From positions 1,550,001 to 1,614,000 of the forward strand of contig KV748199.1 of assembly GCA_001692895.1 (NCBI GenBank): a stretch of DNA of 64,000 bases. Direction: 5' to 3'. Below the pieces are notes generated by a model. That model saw only the letters and a list, made by a program, of their open reading frames with translations, did not search any database and was not told the DNA's origin. How positions within the stretch are numbered: position 1 is the first letter of the stretch; each line of letters starts with the position of its first letter. Positions 44,335 to 55,500 of the stretch are shown here, piece after piece. A program made the translations under genes and the position numbers. The stretch is from Cenococcum geophilum 1.58. Taxonomy: Eukaryota > Ascomycota > Dothideomycetes > Gloniales > Gloniaceae.

Positions 44335-44478
44335 ATTGCAGACGATGCTTAGTTAGTGCTCGGAAGCAGAAAGCGTAATGGCTTTCCCGAGGTTGGTTTC
44401 GATGCTCGGCAAAATCCCCGCTAGCGCACTACGATCTTTTTCGTTCGGCAACTTTTTGTTCAGCAAACACCAGCAACC
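44335..44478. promoter_or_regulatory. Compact divergent promoter between the SMN-like and NOP15-like genes
   Basis: Only 144 bp separate the two start codons, so both RNA-metabolism genes must draw on one short control region. It contains pyrimidine-rich stretches (TTTTTCGTTCGGCAACTTTTT near 44440) but no obvious TATA box. Confidence 0.6.
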
Positions 44479-45931
44479 ATGGCGCCTGAATTGAAGAGCA
44501 AGAAGCGCAAGAGTGCGTGAATATTCACTGATATTGATTGACCACGGCTAATTCGATCTTATAGGCGCCGCGGATTCATCTCCCAAACCCAAAAAGCTCA
44601 AGAAATCGGACGAGCCCGCGTCGGTCAGGAAACCCTCGAAAACGCCAAAGCGAGCCGCAGCAGAAGATAATACCAATGTAGCCAAATCACCAGCGAAGGT
44701 TCCTCGCAAACGCGCAGCGGATTTCTTTGAGGGAGAAGAGAATGGTGCCGAAGCTGATACTCCCGCTGAGAAGCCTAAGAAGGCTAAGAAGAGCAAGGTT
44801 GCGGAGGAAGACGCACCGGCTACTACTAAGCCCGCTACAAGCAATGTCAAGAAGAGCAAGAAGCCGAAGGTTGTTAAGGAGCAGCCTGTTGAGAAAGTCA
44901 TTCCCGCTCAAGAGGAAGACGAAGACGAGGATGAAGACGACCAGACTGCCGCTTTGCTTGCAGGCTTCGAGAGCAGCGAGGATGAAAACGAAGCTGACCC
45001 AGCCCAGCAAGAAGAAGGCCTAGACGTCGATAAACTACCTGATCTCCCCAACAGCAAAAGTTTGCGTAAAAAGCTGGATAAAGTGTCTGGAGAAGAGGAT
45101 GGGCCTGGAGTCCTATACGTCGGGTAAGCCCTACCCGTCATCACCATCCATACGGCTCTCAAACAATTCCAATGCTAACATTGTCCCAGTCGTATCCCCC
45201 ACGGTTTCTACGAGCACCAAATGCGCGCCTACTTCTCCCAGTTCGGCGACCTGCTCCGCCTCCGCCTCTCGCGCAACCGCAAAACCGGGGCTTCAAAGCA
45301 CTATGCTTTTCTCGAGTTCGCCTCCGCTGCCGTCGCAGACATCGTTGCGAAGACAATGGACAAGTATCTCCTGTTCAACCACATCCTGCAGGTGCGCGTC
45401 ATACCAACGGAGCAAGTCCACCCGAACTTATTCAAAGGCGCTGGGAAGAGGTTCAAAGCGGTCCCACGAAACAGGATGGAAGGAGCGTTGCTGAAGAGGG
45501 GCGCAGATAGAGGGGTCTGGGAGAAGAGGATCGAGACAGAGGAGAAGAGACGGATGGAGAAGGCAGAGAAGTTGAAGAGCTTAATGGGGTATGAGTACGA
45601 AGCACCCAGCTTGAAGAGCGTAGATGCTGTGCCGAAGAGGCTCAAGCAGGTTGAGGCTGCTGAGGAGGAAGCACCGAAGTTGTTGACGGAGAAGCCGCAT
45701 GATGATGCTGAGGAGAGCTTGGAGACGGACGTTGTGAGGACTATGCAGGCTGAGCCGGGAGCGGTGACCGTGACTGAGAAAGTGAAGGGGAAGAAGGGGA
45801 AGAAAGAGGCCAAGGAGGAAGGAAAAGCTGATATTACGGAGAAGAAGAGCAAACCCAAATCTACAAAAGCGAACGGAACGAAAGTTACGAAGGTCAAGAA
45901 GGTCAAGAAGGCAAAGGTGTCTGTTGCGTAG
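44479..45931 (+). CDS. NOP15: NOP15-like ribosome biogenesis RRM protein
   Basis: Exons are 44479-44512, 44565-45123 and 45190-45931; 444 residues. A Lys/Ala/Glu-rich disordered N-terminal half (about 210 residues, acidic patch EEDEDEDEDD) precedes one RRM: RNP2 GVLYVGRIPHGFYEHQMRAY, then FSQFGDLLRLRLSRNRKTGA and RNP1 SKHYAFLEF. The post-RRM signature MDKYLLFNHILQVRVIP and the FKGAGKRFKAVPRNRMEGAL block are typical of Nop15/NIFK, a nucleolar factor for 27S pre-rRNA processing and 60S maturation. The C-terminus is a Lys-rich nuclear/nucleolar tail (KVTKVKKVKKAKVSVA). The phases of both introns keep the RRM intact. Confidence 0.88.
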
Positions 45932-46370
45932 ATACCTCTAGTAGGGAGCGTGGCGCTGTAGAGAATTTCATACATTTCATACAGTCAAATTCTGGCACAT
46001 GGAGTCTTCAGTAAACATCGAGCTGACAGAAGAAATACATAGAACTATTCGCCAGCCCACTGAAAGCTTAGCCGAAAACATACAAAGCAGTTATTGGGTA
46101 CTTCTTGGTAACTACATGTAATTTGATACTCCATAGTTCGGTGTATCCGTTGGACTCGTATTCTCATCTTTACAGCATTAGACACTCCACAGAACGTTTC
46201 CAACCGGGTCAGGCAACGGTAATCTGCCCATAATTTCCCCACACCTCCTTACGAGCCATTTCCAGCAGTTAACATTCCTTCAACACGCCACTCTGTATCA
46301 CCGAAAAGCGCGTAAAACAACTAACACTTCACACCTGATAGCGGCTCATTGCTAGACTTCGAAGTCTCCT
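45932..46370. other. Convergent intergenic region
   Basis: It lies between the 3' ends of the NOP15-like gene and the hypothetical gene. I see nothing recognisable. Confidence 0.5.
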
Positions 46371-47704
46371 CTACGAAGCCGGAGCTGTCTTGGCCATCCT
46401 GGTGTCGTCACCGCCATGCTCGGCCTTGTCTTGTGCCTCCTTCATCGTCTGCGCTTCCTGTTCTTCTACCTCCGCCCGCTCGAATGCTGCCTTCCTAACC
46501 CCGAGATTCCCATGGCCCTCGTTTCTCAAGTGCTCTAGGACCTGCTTCCCCTTATCTGGCCGTCCCATCCAGCTGCGATACCAAGTGGAACGACTGTGGC
46601 GGAACCTGCATCCCATGTCCCAACATCCGTTAGCTGGGTAGTTGTGACGCCAGTAGTCTTCGTCGTCATCCTCGCGCTTCGGCTTGCTCCGATCCACGCA
46701 ATCCAGGCACAGCCCGTCCAAATACCTAGCGGTTCTTCTACAAGCTTCTTCAACAATATTGTCGAGGCCCTGGTGACAGCCAGGAAAAGGCGCAGTGCAC
46801 GTGGTGGTCGTCAGCGTGTACGAAAACTTTGAGAGCCGAGAAGTGATGTCGTTCATGCTGCTGCACCGGAAGACGTGCTCGAGAGGCCAGGCGCGGACTT
46901 TCATGAGTTTGTCTTGGTAGCCAAAGTAAGTTTCTTTTCTGCAAGCGCACTGCTGATGGCGGAGGCGCAGGCATACATCCCAAAGCTCGCGGTGCAGCAC
47001 GGTCTTGAGATGGCCACGGGCGGCATTGGTAGGCCTTGTCGCAGTGAAAGCGAGTCCACTATGGCTAGGAGGGGATATTGCTTACCAACGAAGGCACAGG
47101 TTCTAGGTGGATTCCGCGGTGCTCTGTGGGGTTCTTCTCGACGATGTGGCCCGAGCAATTGTAAGCAAGCCATTTCGTTACCTTCATGAAGCCTTCAGTA
47201 TGACTGAAGACGAAACATGGGAGGGCCAGCTGTTGGGTCAGCTCCCGGTCGAGCGTATCATTGCGACAGTTTCGTTCATACTACTTTGCGAGCCAAGGTC
47301 TGAGAACCTCTAGACTTTGGTAAGAGATCGAATTTGGCTCCGACGCCAACGACGTTCTAGACCTTTTTCAGCGGCATCACGAGAAGGTGTGCAGGGAGTT
47401 TGCTAACATCTTCACAGTGAGGAATCGCAAACCAAAGCTCAATGGAAATGCTGCTATTGTCACCTTCCAAGGCGAAAGTTGGTGGAGTTTGCTTTGGATG
47501 CTTGCGTGGAAGTTCTGCCATGAAGAACGTGGAACGAGACATTAGACGTTCACGGAGGGCCCTGAACTCAGTCACGTACCGCAACTTGCGATTCTCCTCC
47601 GCATTGTGGACATTCTCATTCGCACGGATGATAAGGTCAGCCACTGTGGTGCAAGTGACAGTGCGACGACGACTTAAGCCATCATCACGAGTAATGCCAG
47701 GCAT
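46371..47704 (-). CDS. Hypothetical protein, multi-exon, Cys/His-rich C-terminal part
   Basis: I do not recognise it. Exon 1 (47704-47363) begins MPGITRDDGLSRRRTVTC. A likely intron 47362-47281 leads to an exon reading YERNCRNDTLDRELTQQLAL and GHIVEKNPTEHRGIHLEPVP. A third coding block (about 47030-46371) reads LHRELWDVCLRLRHQQCACR and ends ...DDTRMAKTAPAS. The last block has regularly spaced Cys and His (CTAPFPGCH, CLDC, NGCWDMGCRFRH), perhaps metal-binding, and an acidic/charged helical tail. I could not join blocks 2 and 3 in frame with a consensus intron, so the gene model there is open. Alternatively the gene is broken. It is convergent with the NOP15-like gene. Confidence 0.5.
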
Positions 47705-48285
47705 ATTGAACTAGAGGTAGAGTAGAATGAGGGACGTTAGTTGGAAGGGGTATGATAAACTAAAGAGTAGATCAGGAGTTAAGGAAGAAGAGAGGGAAAA
47801 AAATATCAACGGGACAAAGGCTGATGGCAAATTTTAGGCGGAGGAGTGAAAGACCCATTCAATTCACAAGCGCTGTCAGTCACACGCGATTTTTGCCGTA
47901 CTACTGCTGATATAAGGTCCGTAACACCATCCGACGGGTCGTTATCTTGCTATAAATACACAACCTAATTTTCCTGTACCCACTGTACGTGAGCAACACA
48001 GTTTGGGAGAATATGCTCTGTATGTCTGCTGATCGTTAAAGTTTGGAGTTCCCCAAAGCTGACTATTTCTGCCTGGATTGGATCCATGGTAGACGTTGCG
48101 AACATCTTCTATATAACTCGCACCCTATTGTCTTCAGATGCTTGAACAGTTGAACATCAGAAAACGGTAAGCTTCTCCTGGAAATATAGCTTTTGGTTGT
48201 GTTTACGAAGCTTAAACTTACCCAGGTCTCTATTATATTGTCGCCAAAGTCCATATTCAACAGCTTATTTGCCACTTTCGTTGTT
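47705..48285. other. Intergenic region between a hypothetical gene and the F-box gene
   Basis: No gene is seen. A TATA-like TGCTATAAATACAC lies near 47949-47962, about 320 bp upstream of the F-box start, and could serve it. Confidence 0.45.
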
Positions 48286-49191
48286 ATGGCCCTATCGCTT
48301 CCAGACCTTCCAGTGGAGCTTATTTACCGTATATTTAACTTCAGTCCGAACAAAAAAACCGTAATCAGAGTCCGCAGGACGTGCAGAGCCCTGGCACTTA
48401 AAACCACAGAAATCTTCGCAAGGAAATACTTCTCACTGGGTTCGTGGCGCCTAACACCAAGAGCTGTCTCAGCTCTTACCGGAATTTCGAAGAACAAATT
48501 TCTAAATCCAAATTTAAAAAACATCTCACTTTTCCAATATACCAGCGGATACCAGAAATATGACCCAGGATCACTGCCCGAGGATATCAACATTAAAGAA
48601 CTTAGCCAGAGCCTACAAACATTAGCAAACCTACGGTCATTTCATCTGGCAAAGTTCAATTTTAGAGGTTCCGAAAATTTTATCGGCGGCCTACTTACTA
48701 CGTTATCGCTTCCCTTAATAACCAAATTTCGCCTCTCAGAAATTCCCGTACACGCCGGTGACCTTCAAAATTTTATCGCTCTGCATAGTAACACCATTAA
48801 TACCGTTATATTTAATGAACTAAACCTTACTGCCCCAGCGGAGGGCGCTTGGTCTGGGCTCTTAGGCTCCTTAACTCGGCTTAAAGATGTAGAGCTCATT
48901 AACATTCGCAAGCCACTAAAATGCGGCGATTTCGTTAGATTCGAGCCTAAGGACGGGGAAGATTCCACATTCGAGAGATATGTAGAGGTGGAGATGGAAT
49001 GTGACTACTGTTACTGCTGCATTCAATTCGGGAATGAGACTTACCACTGGGACTTTGGGATATATAGACTGGGCCCGGTCGCAGAGAAGGAGGATTGGAC
49101 CAGAGGACTTGAACTCATGNTGGCTGGAAGTAAAACTGTTTATTTTACGCGCAGTTATGGCCCTCCTGACGAAGAATGTCCTGATCCATAA
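48286..49191 (+). CDS. F-box protein, 301 residues, single exon
   Basis: The start at 48286 (MALSLPDLPVELIYRIF) gives a canonical N-terminal F-box: LPDLPVELIYRIFNF followed by VRRTCRALALKTT. In-frame codons extend upstream to 48193 but add an unrelated hydrophobic stretch, so I prefer the F-box Met. The remainder has irregular leucine-rich segments (LQTLANLRSFHLAKFNF, LPLITKFRLSEIPVHAGDL, LTRLKDVELINI), suggesting a divergent LRR-type substrate-binding region. Expected role: adaptor of an SCF ubiquitin ligase, substrate unknown. A Cys cluster (CDYCYCC) lies near the end. One ambiguous base sits at 49120. It neighbours a convergent HET gene. Confidence 0.8.
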   Translation: MALSLPDLPVELIYRIFNFSPNKKTVIRVRRTCRALALKTTEIFARKYFSLGSWRLTPRAVSALTGISKNKFLNPNLKNISLFQYTSGYQKYDPGSLPEDINIKELSQSLQTLANLRSFHLAKFNFRGSENFIGGLLTTLSLPLITKFRLSEIPVHAGDLQNFIALHSNTINTVIFNELNLTAPAEGAWSGLLGSLTRLKDVELINIRKPLKCGDFVRFEPKDGEDSTFERYVEVEMECDYCYCCIQFGNETYHWDFGIYRLGPVAEKEDWTRGLELMXAGSKTVYFTRSYGPPDEECPDP

Positions 49192-49641
49192 GTTCACTTA
49201 GCCAGCTCAAAAAATTCTAAAGGCTACGTTAAAAGGTGTGGACGCACCCGGAAGTTAGACTTCGAAATCACTCCTGTCAGGCAAAACTACGGAATCGGGT
49301 TGAAGCTGGCTAGGTAACATCCAGCCAGCCTTGATATGATGGCATGTGCTCCATTAGTTTTGCTCAATGTGTTATACTCTCGTCACGATACGCACACTTA
49401 TGGAATTGATAGCTTCTAACTCGAACGCTACAATACGCTATTATTATTATTAGCACGTACCTGCGTATTCTATGAAAGAGGAAGATGATGCCGATATCAG
49501 CTGCTACTCATCCCCTCACAATAAATAGGAAATAAGACAAGACTATTAGGAAATGACTTAAATTTCGCACATAACCGTAGGTATAAAAGATGAGCACAGC
49601 TAGAGCCATCGAAACTTCATAAGAATGGATATAATCAAGGG
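49192..49641. other. Convergent intergenic region
   Basis: It lies between the 3' ends of the F-box and HET genes. A short TTA/TTATTATTATTA run occurs near 49440. I see no gene. Confidence 0.5.
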
Positions 49642-51771
49642 TTACCACAATTCAAAAACCTTCTCCACAATCGTTGTCGAGCCGCTTTGCCATTCCGTTA
49701 TAGCCTCACCCTTCATGATATCCGCAATGTAGCATGCTCCGATGAGTATGTAGTGATTATTTTCATGCCGGAGCACGAAAGGCGTTTGACCGCCAAATAA
49801 GATACAGATAGTATCCCCTTCGGCCATTGCTGCAGGACCTAAGCCAAGTTTACCGTGACTAGTAAAGAAAAGTCGACGGCAGGTACAGTAGTTATACAGC
49901 GCCACCTGGTAATGTTCCGCGTCGCCTTCATGATTGGGTAGATCAGACTCTGAGATATCGTCAACAGCGTACGTCCAAGCGGGATCCACTCTTCGTAGAA
50001 ATGCAGCAAAATCGGCCAAGTGACTGATATCGTCTTCAATGAGAATATTGCTGCCGGTATATCCTGCCGTGAAAGTCTTGGAAAGTTGTTGTAAGCTTGA
50101 TCCATGGTTGAAATATGCATCTATGCACGACTGCATCCGCTCAGACACAGCCCCATAATCACCGTCTTCTAACACGGGTAGAACCTGTGATACGAAATCT
50201 AGCTCGAGGCCTTTGGCAAGAAGGACTTTTGGGTCATCGCTCCCAATGATCTCCAAGCGTACAGGGCCAGAGGCGGTATGTTTGGTTGAGTTGTAAAAAC
50301 CCACTATCGGAACTGCCGCCCAATATGCGGTCCAGTTAGGAACCCAAGAGGGTAGTCCAAAGTCCTGGACGCTCCAAGGGTAATCGGAACCATCTGGCAC
50401 GACACAAGCGAGGATACTAAGTATCTTGTCCTGCTCTATTATCTTCCTCGCTACTCTTATATACACATCGCGGACATTGAGAGTGTAATCTGGCTCAAAA
50501 AAAATCGAACCATCTTCTGGTGCCGAGTTTTGAGTGGGTATACCCACTAATGCGAATACCTTGTCTCGGGCGTCAGAAACTTCGAGGTCTTGAAACCAAT
50601 ACAGGAGCTCCAAAAAGTTATAAAACTCGGGCTCCGCTTTGTGCTGTCTTTGAAAGAGGGAGTGCATGAAGTACGCATTTTCCAGTCCTTGCATTCTACA
50701 CTGGCCCCGGATTTGGTAGTTATCCCAGATCTCGCTCGCAGCTGTTCCGATCCAATTCCAGTCAATCTCTGCGTCTCCCCATATGACTGTGGCTGATTTA
50801 GCAAGGATGACCTCCTGAACTACCCACATACGCGTGAACCAACTCTTATCAAGCAAAGATTTGACCGGTTCCCACAATGAGGAGTCCCATGGAGGAGGTT
50901 CACCCGAGTTGGAGAAAGGCTCTTTCGTGCTATCTTTTATAAAAGTCGCAATATCTTTACCTGAATTTTCTACCGAATTGTTATCAATATTACCCTCAGA
51001 GCTGGCCGCAGGGTTGGTCTCAAGATCCCCTTGAGGACTACCCTCAAAATTCTTGTTAGAGCTGAAATTAGACTTGGTAGTCGAACTATCGCCTGAACTA
51101 CTAGTTGGGTTTCTTTTAGACCTTTCATCAGGCGCTTCATTTAAATCATCTTTAGAGTTGTCTTCAGAATCATCATTAGCACGATTGGCAATGGAGCATA
51201 CGAGCAAGAAAGCTTGCTCGGCTTCCTCAGACTCGTCTTTCCCAAGCCATATCAGAACTCTTGCGGCGCGTTGATAGATGGACCCCATATGTCGAACTTG
51301 ATGTCCGCGTTCTTCATCGTTCCGTTGGTTGATACAAATGGCATCAACCCAGATCAATCTAGTGCTGTCACGTCTCCGCAATCTTCGAAGTGCATTCCTC
51401 AAGTTCCGGGTTACCGCAATCTCTCGTCCATTGCAGATGATGGGCCGTGTATCCGACGAAGAACCCCACACGTAAGAGAGTGCTTCATATGCTGGCAAAT
51501 TGTCATTAAAGTTTGCAGGTTGTAGGCTACATGAGATGGGTTCGTCCCTAGGGCCGGGCTGTAACCGTAGCAGCCTTATAGACTCCCCTGTGGGAAGAGG
51601 TTGATACAGATTACCGTTAGGGGTACTAAGCTGGAGTTGGGAAGTGGCGTTGTTTGCTGAGTCCGCACGGCTCCTGTTGTTGAGTAGATCCGAGCCGTCT
51701 TCATTTACTTCTGACGTTTCGTTGGGCGTATTTTCCAGCGGAATCCTTATAGGTAGGTCCATATCCCGCAT
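49642..51771 (-). CDS. HET-domain protein (HET-6 type), 709 residues, single exon, intact
   Basis: Motifs of the heterokaryon-incompatibility domain occur in order: YEALSYVWGSSSDTRPIICN, then LRNALRRLRRRDSTRLIWVD followed by AICINQRNDEERGHQV, and after an insertion KSWFTRMWVVQEVILAKSA. The rest (DARDKVFALVGI; WVPNWTAYW; the C-terminal GDTICILFGGQTPFVLR then HYILIGACYI) is the usual tail of het-6/het-c2-type proteins. HET domains trigger cell death on non-self fusion in filamentous ascomycetes; for this gene that is inference. Unusual: about 95 low-complexity residues (Ser/Asn/Asp/Glu-rich, roughly 51190-50890) are inserted between the second and third HET motifs. Start at 51771; MDL at 51762 is an alternative. 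No frame damage, unlike the STAND genes in the window. Confidence 0.9.
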   Translation of the reverse strand: MRDMDLPIRIPLENTPNETSEVNEDGSDLLNNRSRADSANNATSQLQLSTPNGNLYQPLPTGESIRLLRLQPGPRDEPISCSLQPANFNDNLPAYEALSYVWGSSSDTRPIICNGREIAVTRNLRNALRRLRRRDSTRLIWVDAICINQRNDEERGHQVRHMGSIYQRAARVLIWLGKDESEEAEQAFLLVCSIANRANDDSEDNSKDDLNEAPDERSKRNPTSSSGDSSTTKSNFSSNKNFEGSPQGDLETNPAASSEGNIDNNSVENSGKDIATFIKDSTKEPFSNSGEPPPWDSSLWEPVKSLLDKSWFTRMWVVQEVILAKSATVIWGDAEIDWNWIGTAASEIWDNYQIRGQCRMQGLENAYFMHSLFQRQHKAEPEFYNFLELLYWFQDLEVSDARDKVFALVGIPTQNSAPEDGSIFFEPDYTLNVRDVYIRVARKIIEQDKILSILACVVPDGSDYPWSVQDFGLPSWVPNWTAYWAAVPIVGFYNSTKHTASGPVRLEIIGSDDPKVLLAKGLELDFVSQVLPVLEDGDYGAVSERMQSCIDAYFNHGSSLQQLSKTFTAGYTGSNILIEDDISHLADFAAFLRRVDPAWTYAVDDISESDLPNHEGDAEHYQVALYNYCTCRRLFFTSHGKLGLGPAAMAEGDTICILFGGQTPFVLRHENNHYILIGACYIADIMKGEAITEWQSGSTTIVEKVFELW

Positions 51772-52576
51772 ACTGATCGAAAATAGAATTGATGATTAGT
51801 CGTTGTCGCAGATGAGAGAGTCATCGTCGGGGATCGGCGACTCCGACCGTAGCGTCGACGCCATGCGCCTAAGGGGCTGTGCACGTTGGTGCATTTTCTC
51901 TCAACCGAACTAATAGAGTGATCGTGGAGCCGTCGTGCCGGGAGAACCGCATACCTTGCGGAGATTCACGTTAAAGTTAATCGCGCCATTTCTCCGTGGC
52001 TTCCTCCAAGTGAATTTTTCTGTGCTTCCCCGGCCCCTGTCGTCCGGTTGGACGCTGCGACAAAGTTCACTTCGGTGTTTTATGACGATGATCTTAATCG
52101 TGTGGCTCAATATCGGGAAGCAATTTAATTTGGCTTTTTTCTGCCATGCCAAATTTAGTTCGAAGAAGACTTCCTGCACCGAAGAGTTGGTGTAAAGATG
52201 AGAGTGTTTTTGAGAAATTCTGGGGTAATAAGGTTTCAGAGCCCTGACGTTCTGGAACACGACGGTCAGCAACGTCGAGGACATGTGATTGACTAAGAGA
52301 ATCAAGTTTGGAAAATTACGGTTTCACTGGGAATAGTGCAAAGCACAACGGTGAGATTTGATGGTGACGGGCAGAAATGCCGCGTCAATCCGATGGTGGC
52401 TTCGCATGGTAACCATTGGGGGGTGCCGCTCATTGCTTTTGAAAGGCTAGGCAGCCTTTTTGCTTTGCGCCACCGTAGACATGACTCGGCGTCCCTCATA
52501 TACGTCCTAACCCCGGGGGCATTTTCATGTTCCCGTCTACGCGTCGACCCATATTCTTGAATGCTTTTGGGTGAAG
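51772..52576. promoter_or_regulatory. Divergent intergenic region between the HET gene and the histidine kinase gene
   Basis: These 805 bp separate two start codons and must hold both promoters. A CCAAT motif occurs on the plus strand complement near 52411-52416 (ACCATTGGGG). The long frames here lack domain content and I do not call a gene. Confidence 0.45.
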
Positions 52577-55500
52577 ATGCGCCTCAAACATCATGTTACA
52601 GAGGATCTCGACAGCATCAGCACCTTAATCGAGTTTCTGGACCAGGACGGGAGGCCAACTTTCATTCTTGATGTGCGCAATCAGACCCCTGCAACCTCAC
52701 GACTCGCACTCGTTTACAATAATCCGGCCTTGTCCACGTTGCTTGATACTGTTTCTCAAAACCTAGGAGACACAGAAACCAAATCCCACTTCTTACAATG
52801 GGCTACCAGTCCCTCAACCCAGCAGAGCTGCAGCATTGGCCGAGCGGTCACGTGGACTTATGGATGTGTTACGTGGATGAGTTGTTTGATCAGAAAGAGA
52901 TGGAAGATTATCTATGCACACTCAAATGATGCCCAGTTTCTTCCCGGTGCGATGCAACGACCTCCGGGGCAAGATTCCAATTCCACTACGCTTGGCCCTC
53001 TCCCTAGCCAAATCGGTCTTCCCATGTCTGACCGCTCCCTGCCGAGCCAGTTGAACAGTTCAAGAAGCACTAACCGCCAAAATCTCAAGCGCCCGCGTTT
53101 ATCCGCATCGCCAACGCAATCATCATTAGATATCATACCGTTCGTATCCACTGGATTCGATGAAACTGCTTGTCTTGTTGCCTGTAAGAGGAGAATGTCT
53201 ACAGCTTTAAAACTTGGCGAGCGCACAGCATCCGTTGACAGTATCAAGGATCTCTGGAGAGCCGTTGTGGAAATTTTGGAGACGAACCCGCACGATATTC
53301 CCTTTGCCCTGATGTACTCTGTTCATCAGGAATCGTCTACCCGTACTGGTCTCGAGGGCAATGATACTGCCTCCATATCGGAAATGTGTTTACTTGAAGG
53401 TGCTGTCGGTATTGAGGACTGTTCTGCAATTGTGCAATGTTTCAATTTGACTGAGGGCTCGGATGGTTTGGCGCAAACTTTCCGTACAGCATCCCGGTCC
53501 AGAGAGCCGCAACTTTTGCAAGATAATGAAAGCAACTTTTTAGGAATATTGACAAAGCCTGTTTCTCTGGATCAAAACCTTGGAGACCTCCTTAAGAAAA
53601 CAATCGTTTGCTCGATTCCCTCTATAGATGGCGCAGGTTCCAAGGCGTTTCTGATAATTGGCATGAACCCACAAAGTCCCATCGATGATCATTACTGGAT
53701 GTTTGTGCGGCTTCTATCTGAAGAATTGGCTAAATCTGTTGCCTCGGTTTCCCTGCTCGAAGAGGAGCGGCGCAGAAAAATGGCAGCAGAGGAAACTGCT
53801 TTGAGATATGCGTCTGTATCCAAAGAGCTCTTGCAAAGGACTCAGGCAGCCGAAAGTACCGAACATATGTTCAGGCGTTTATCTGAGGCTGCCTCTGTGG
53901 GTTGTGCGATGTTCCGGGCCGATGCGACTGTTATATGGATGAACCGAGCATATTGTCAATTGACCGGTCGCTCTCAACAAGAATTCAGCCCTGGAACTTG
54001 GTCCGACGTAATTATACCGGAAGATCGTCCTTTTGTAGAGCAGCAGTGGAAAAGGCTGGCTTCTGGCGAGGCTATTCAACCATTCGAGTTCCGCGTCAGC
54101 CGACATAAAACATCATCAACAGGTAAGGCCGATAGTGAGGACACAACAGGGCACAGATGGCTTCTCTCAAATGCAATTCCCGAGCTCAATGAGGATGGGA
54201 GCTGCCGGGTGGTAATGGGTTGGCTGACTGATATCTCTCATCAAAAGTGGTCCGAGCATCTGCAATCAAAGAGATTGGAGGATGCGCTTGAGAATAAAAG
54301 ACGAAGCGAGAATTTCATCGATATGGTAGGAAAATTCCTCAATTGCAAATTTGTGGACCCTCTAACGCATTGGCTTAGACTTCGCATGAGATAAGGAATC
54401 CACTCTCCGCTATCATCCAAACAGCTGATGGAATTCTCACATCTTTGCAGCAACCAGTTGAAGGTATCACCCCACTGCTCTGTTGTGCTCGCTCTCACCC
54501 CCCGATCTCAATTTAATATTTCTAAATCGAAAACACGGCATAATTTCTCATTGCACCAAGCTCTTAATCCATCATATCATATTCATTTATTTCCCACCAA
54601 TAGTCTACGTCCTAATAAATGCACCGCGTCTAGGAGTACACTATGTTCATGAAGCCGAAATACTCGCCCACGGAGATGTTCAGGAGGACATTGTCGATGC
54701 AGAGCATGAAGCCGAAATACTCGCCCACGGAGATGTTCAGGAGGACATTGTCGATGCAGAGCATGAAGCCGAAATACTCGCCCACGGAGATGTTCAGGAG
54801 GACATTGTCGATGCAGCGAATACCATCATTCTATGTGCACAGCATCAAAAACGTATCGGTACGGTTATTGAGCCCTTGCAAAGCTACTTGCTCTGATTTT
54901 GGCATTCGCTGATATTTTCAGTGGATGATATTCTTACACTTTCTAAACTGGATTCCAACCTCCTCGAAGTCTCCCCGGAAATCGTTCAGCCTATTGCACT
55001 CATCCAAAGAGCTGTAAGGATGTACGAAGCCGAGCTTCAGAGTGCGGACATTGAGATTAATGTCTCGATTGACCCACCCTACGAAGATTTGTCCATCGAT
55101 GCCGTGCTGGTAGACCCAAGTCGTGTCCTACAAGTTCTTATCAATCTTTTGACAAATGCAATAAAATTCACTCAAGCCCGGCAACAACGTTCAATAACGA
55201 TATACCTCTCCGCCTCTCTATCTCGCCCATCGGTCGACACACACAATGTCTCATACATTCCTCAGCGCGCCTCGCGACCTGAGCATGCGCTCTCGCCTGA
55301 CTGGGGCACTGGAGAGGACATCTACCTTCAGTACGCCGTTGAAGATACTGGGCGGGGTCTCAGTGAGGAGGAAATGAAACTCCTATTCCTTCGCTTCTCA
55401 CAGACTTCACCAAAAACCCATAGTCAATATGGCGGCTCCGGTCTTGGCTTATTCATCTCAAGAGAACTGACTGAGCTTCAAGGCGGCCAGATTGGCGTCT

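Noticed and set aside
51910..52305. 131-codon minus-strand frame between HET and the histidine kinase
   Set aside because: No domain, no coding-like pattern, and it lies in the divergent promoter region.
52571..52576. GTG-led start of the histidine kinase at 52571
   Set aside because: An in-frame ATG follows at 52577; non-ATG initiation is not needed.
54483..54912. Separate small genes over the 57 bp repeats (137 and 89 codons)
   Set aside because: One is the kinase exon in its true frame extended into introns; the other is a shadow frame.
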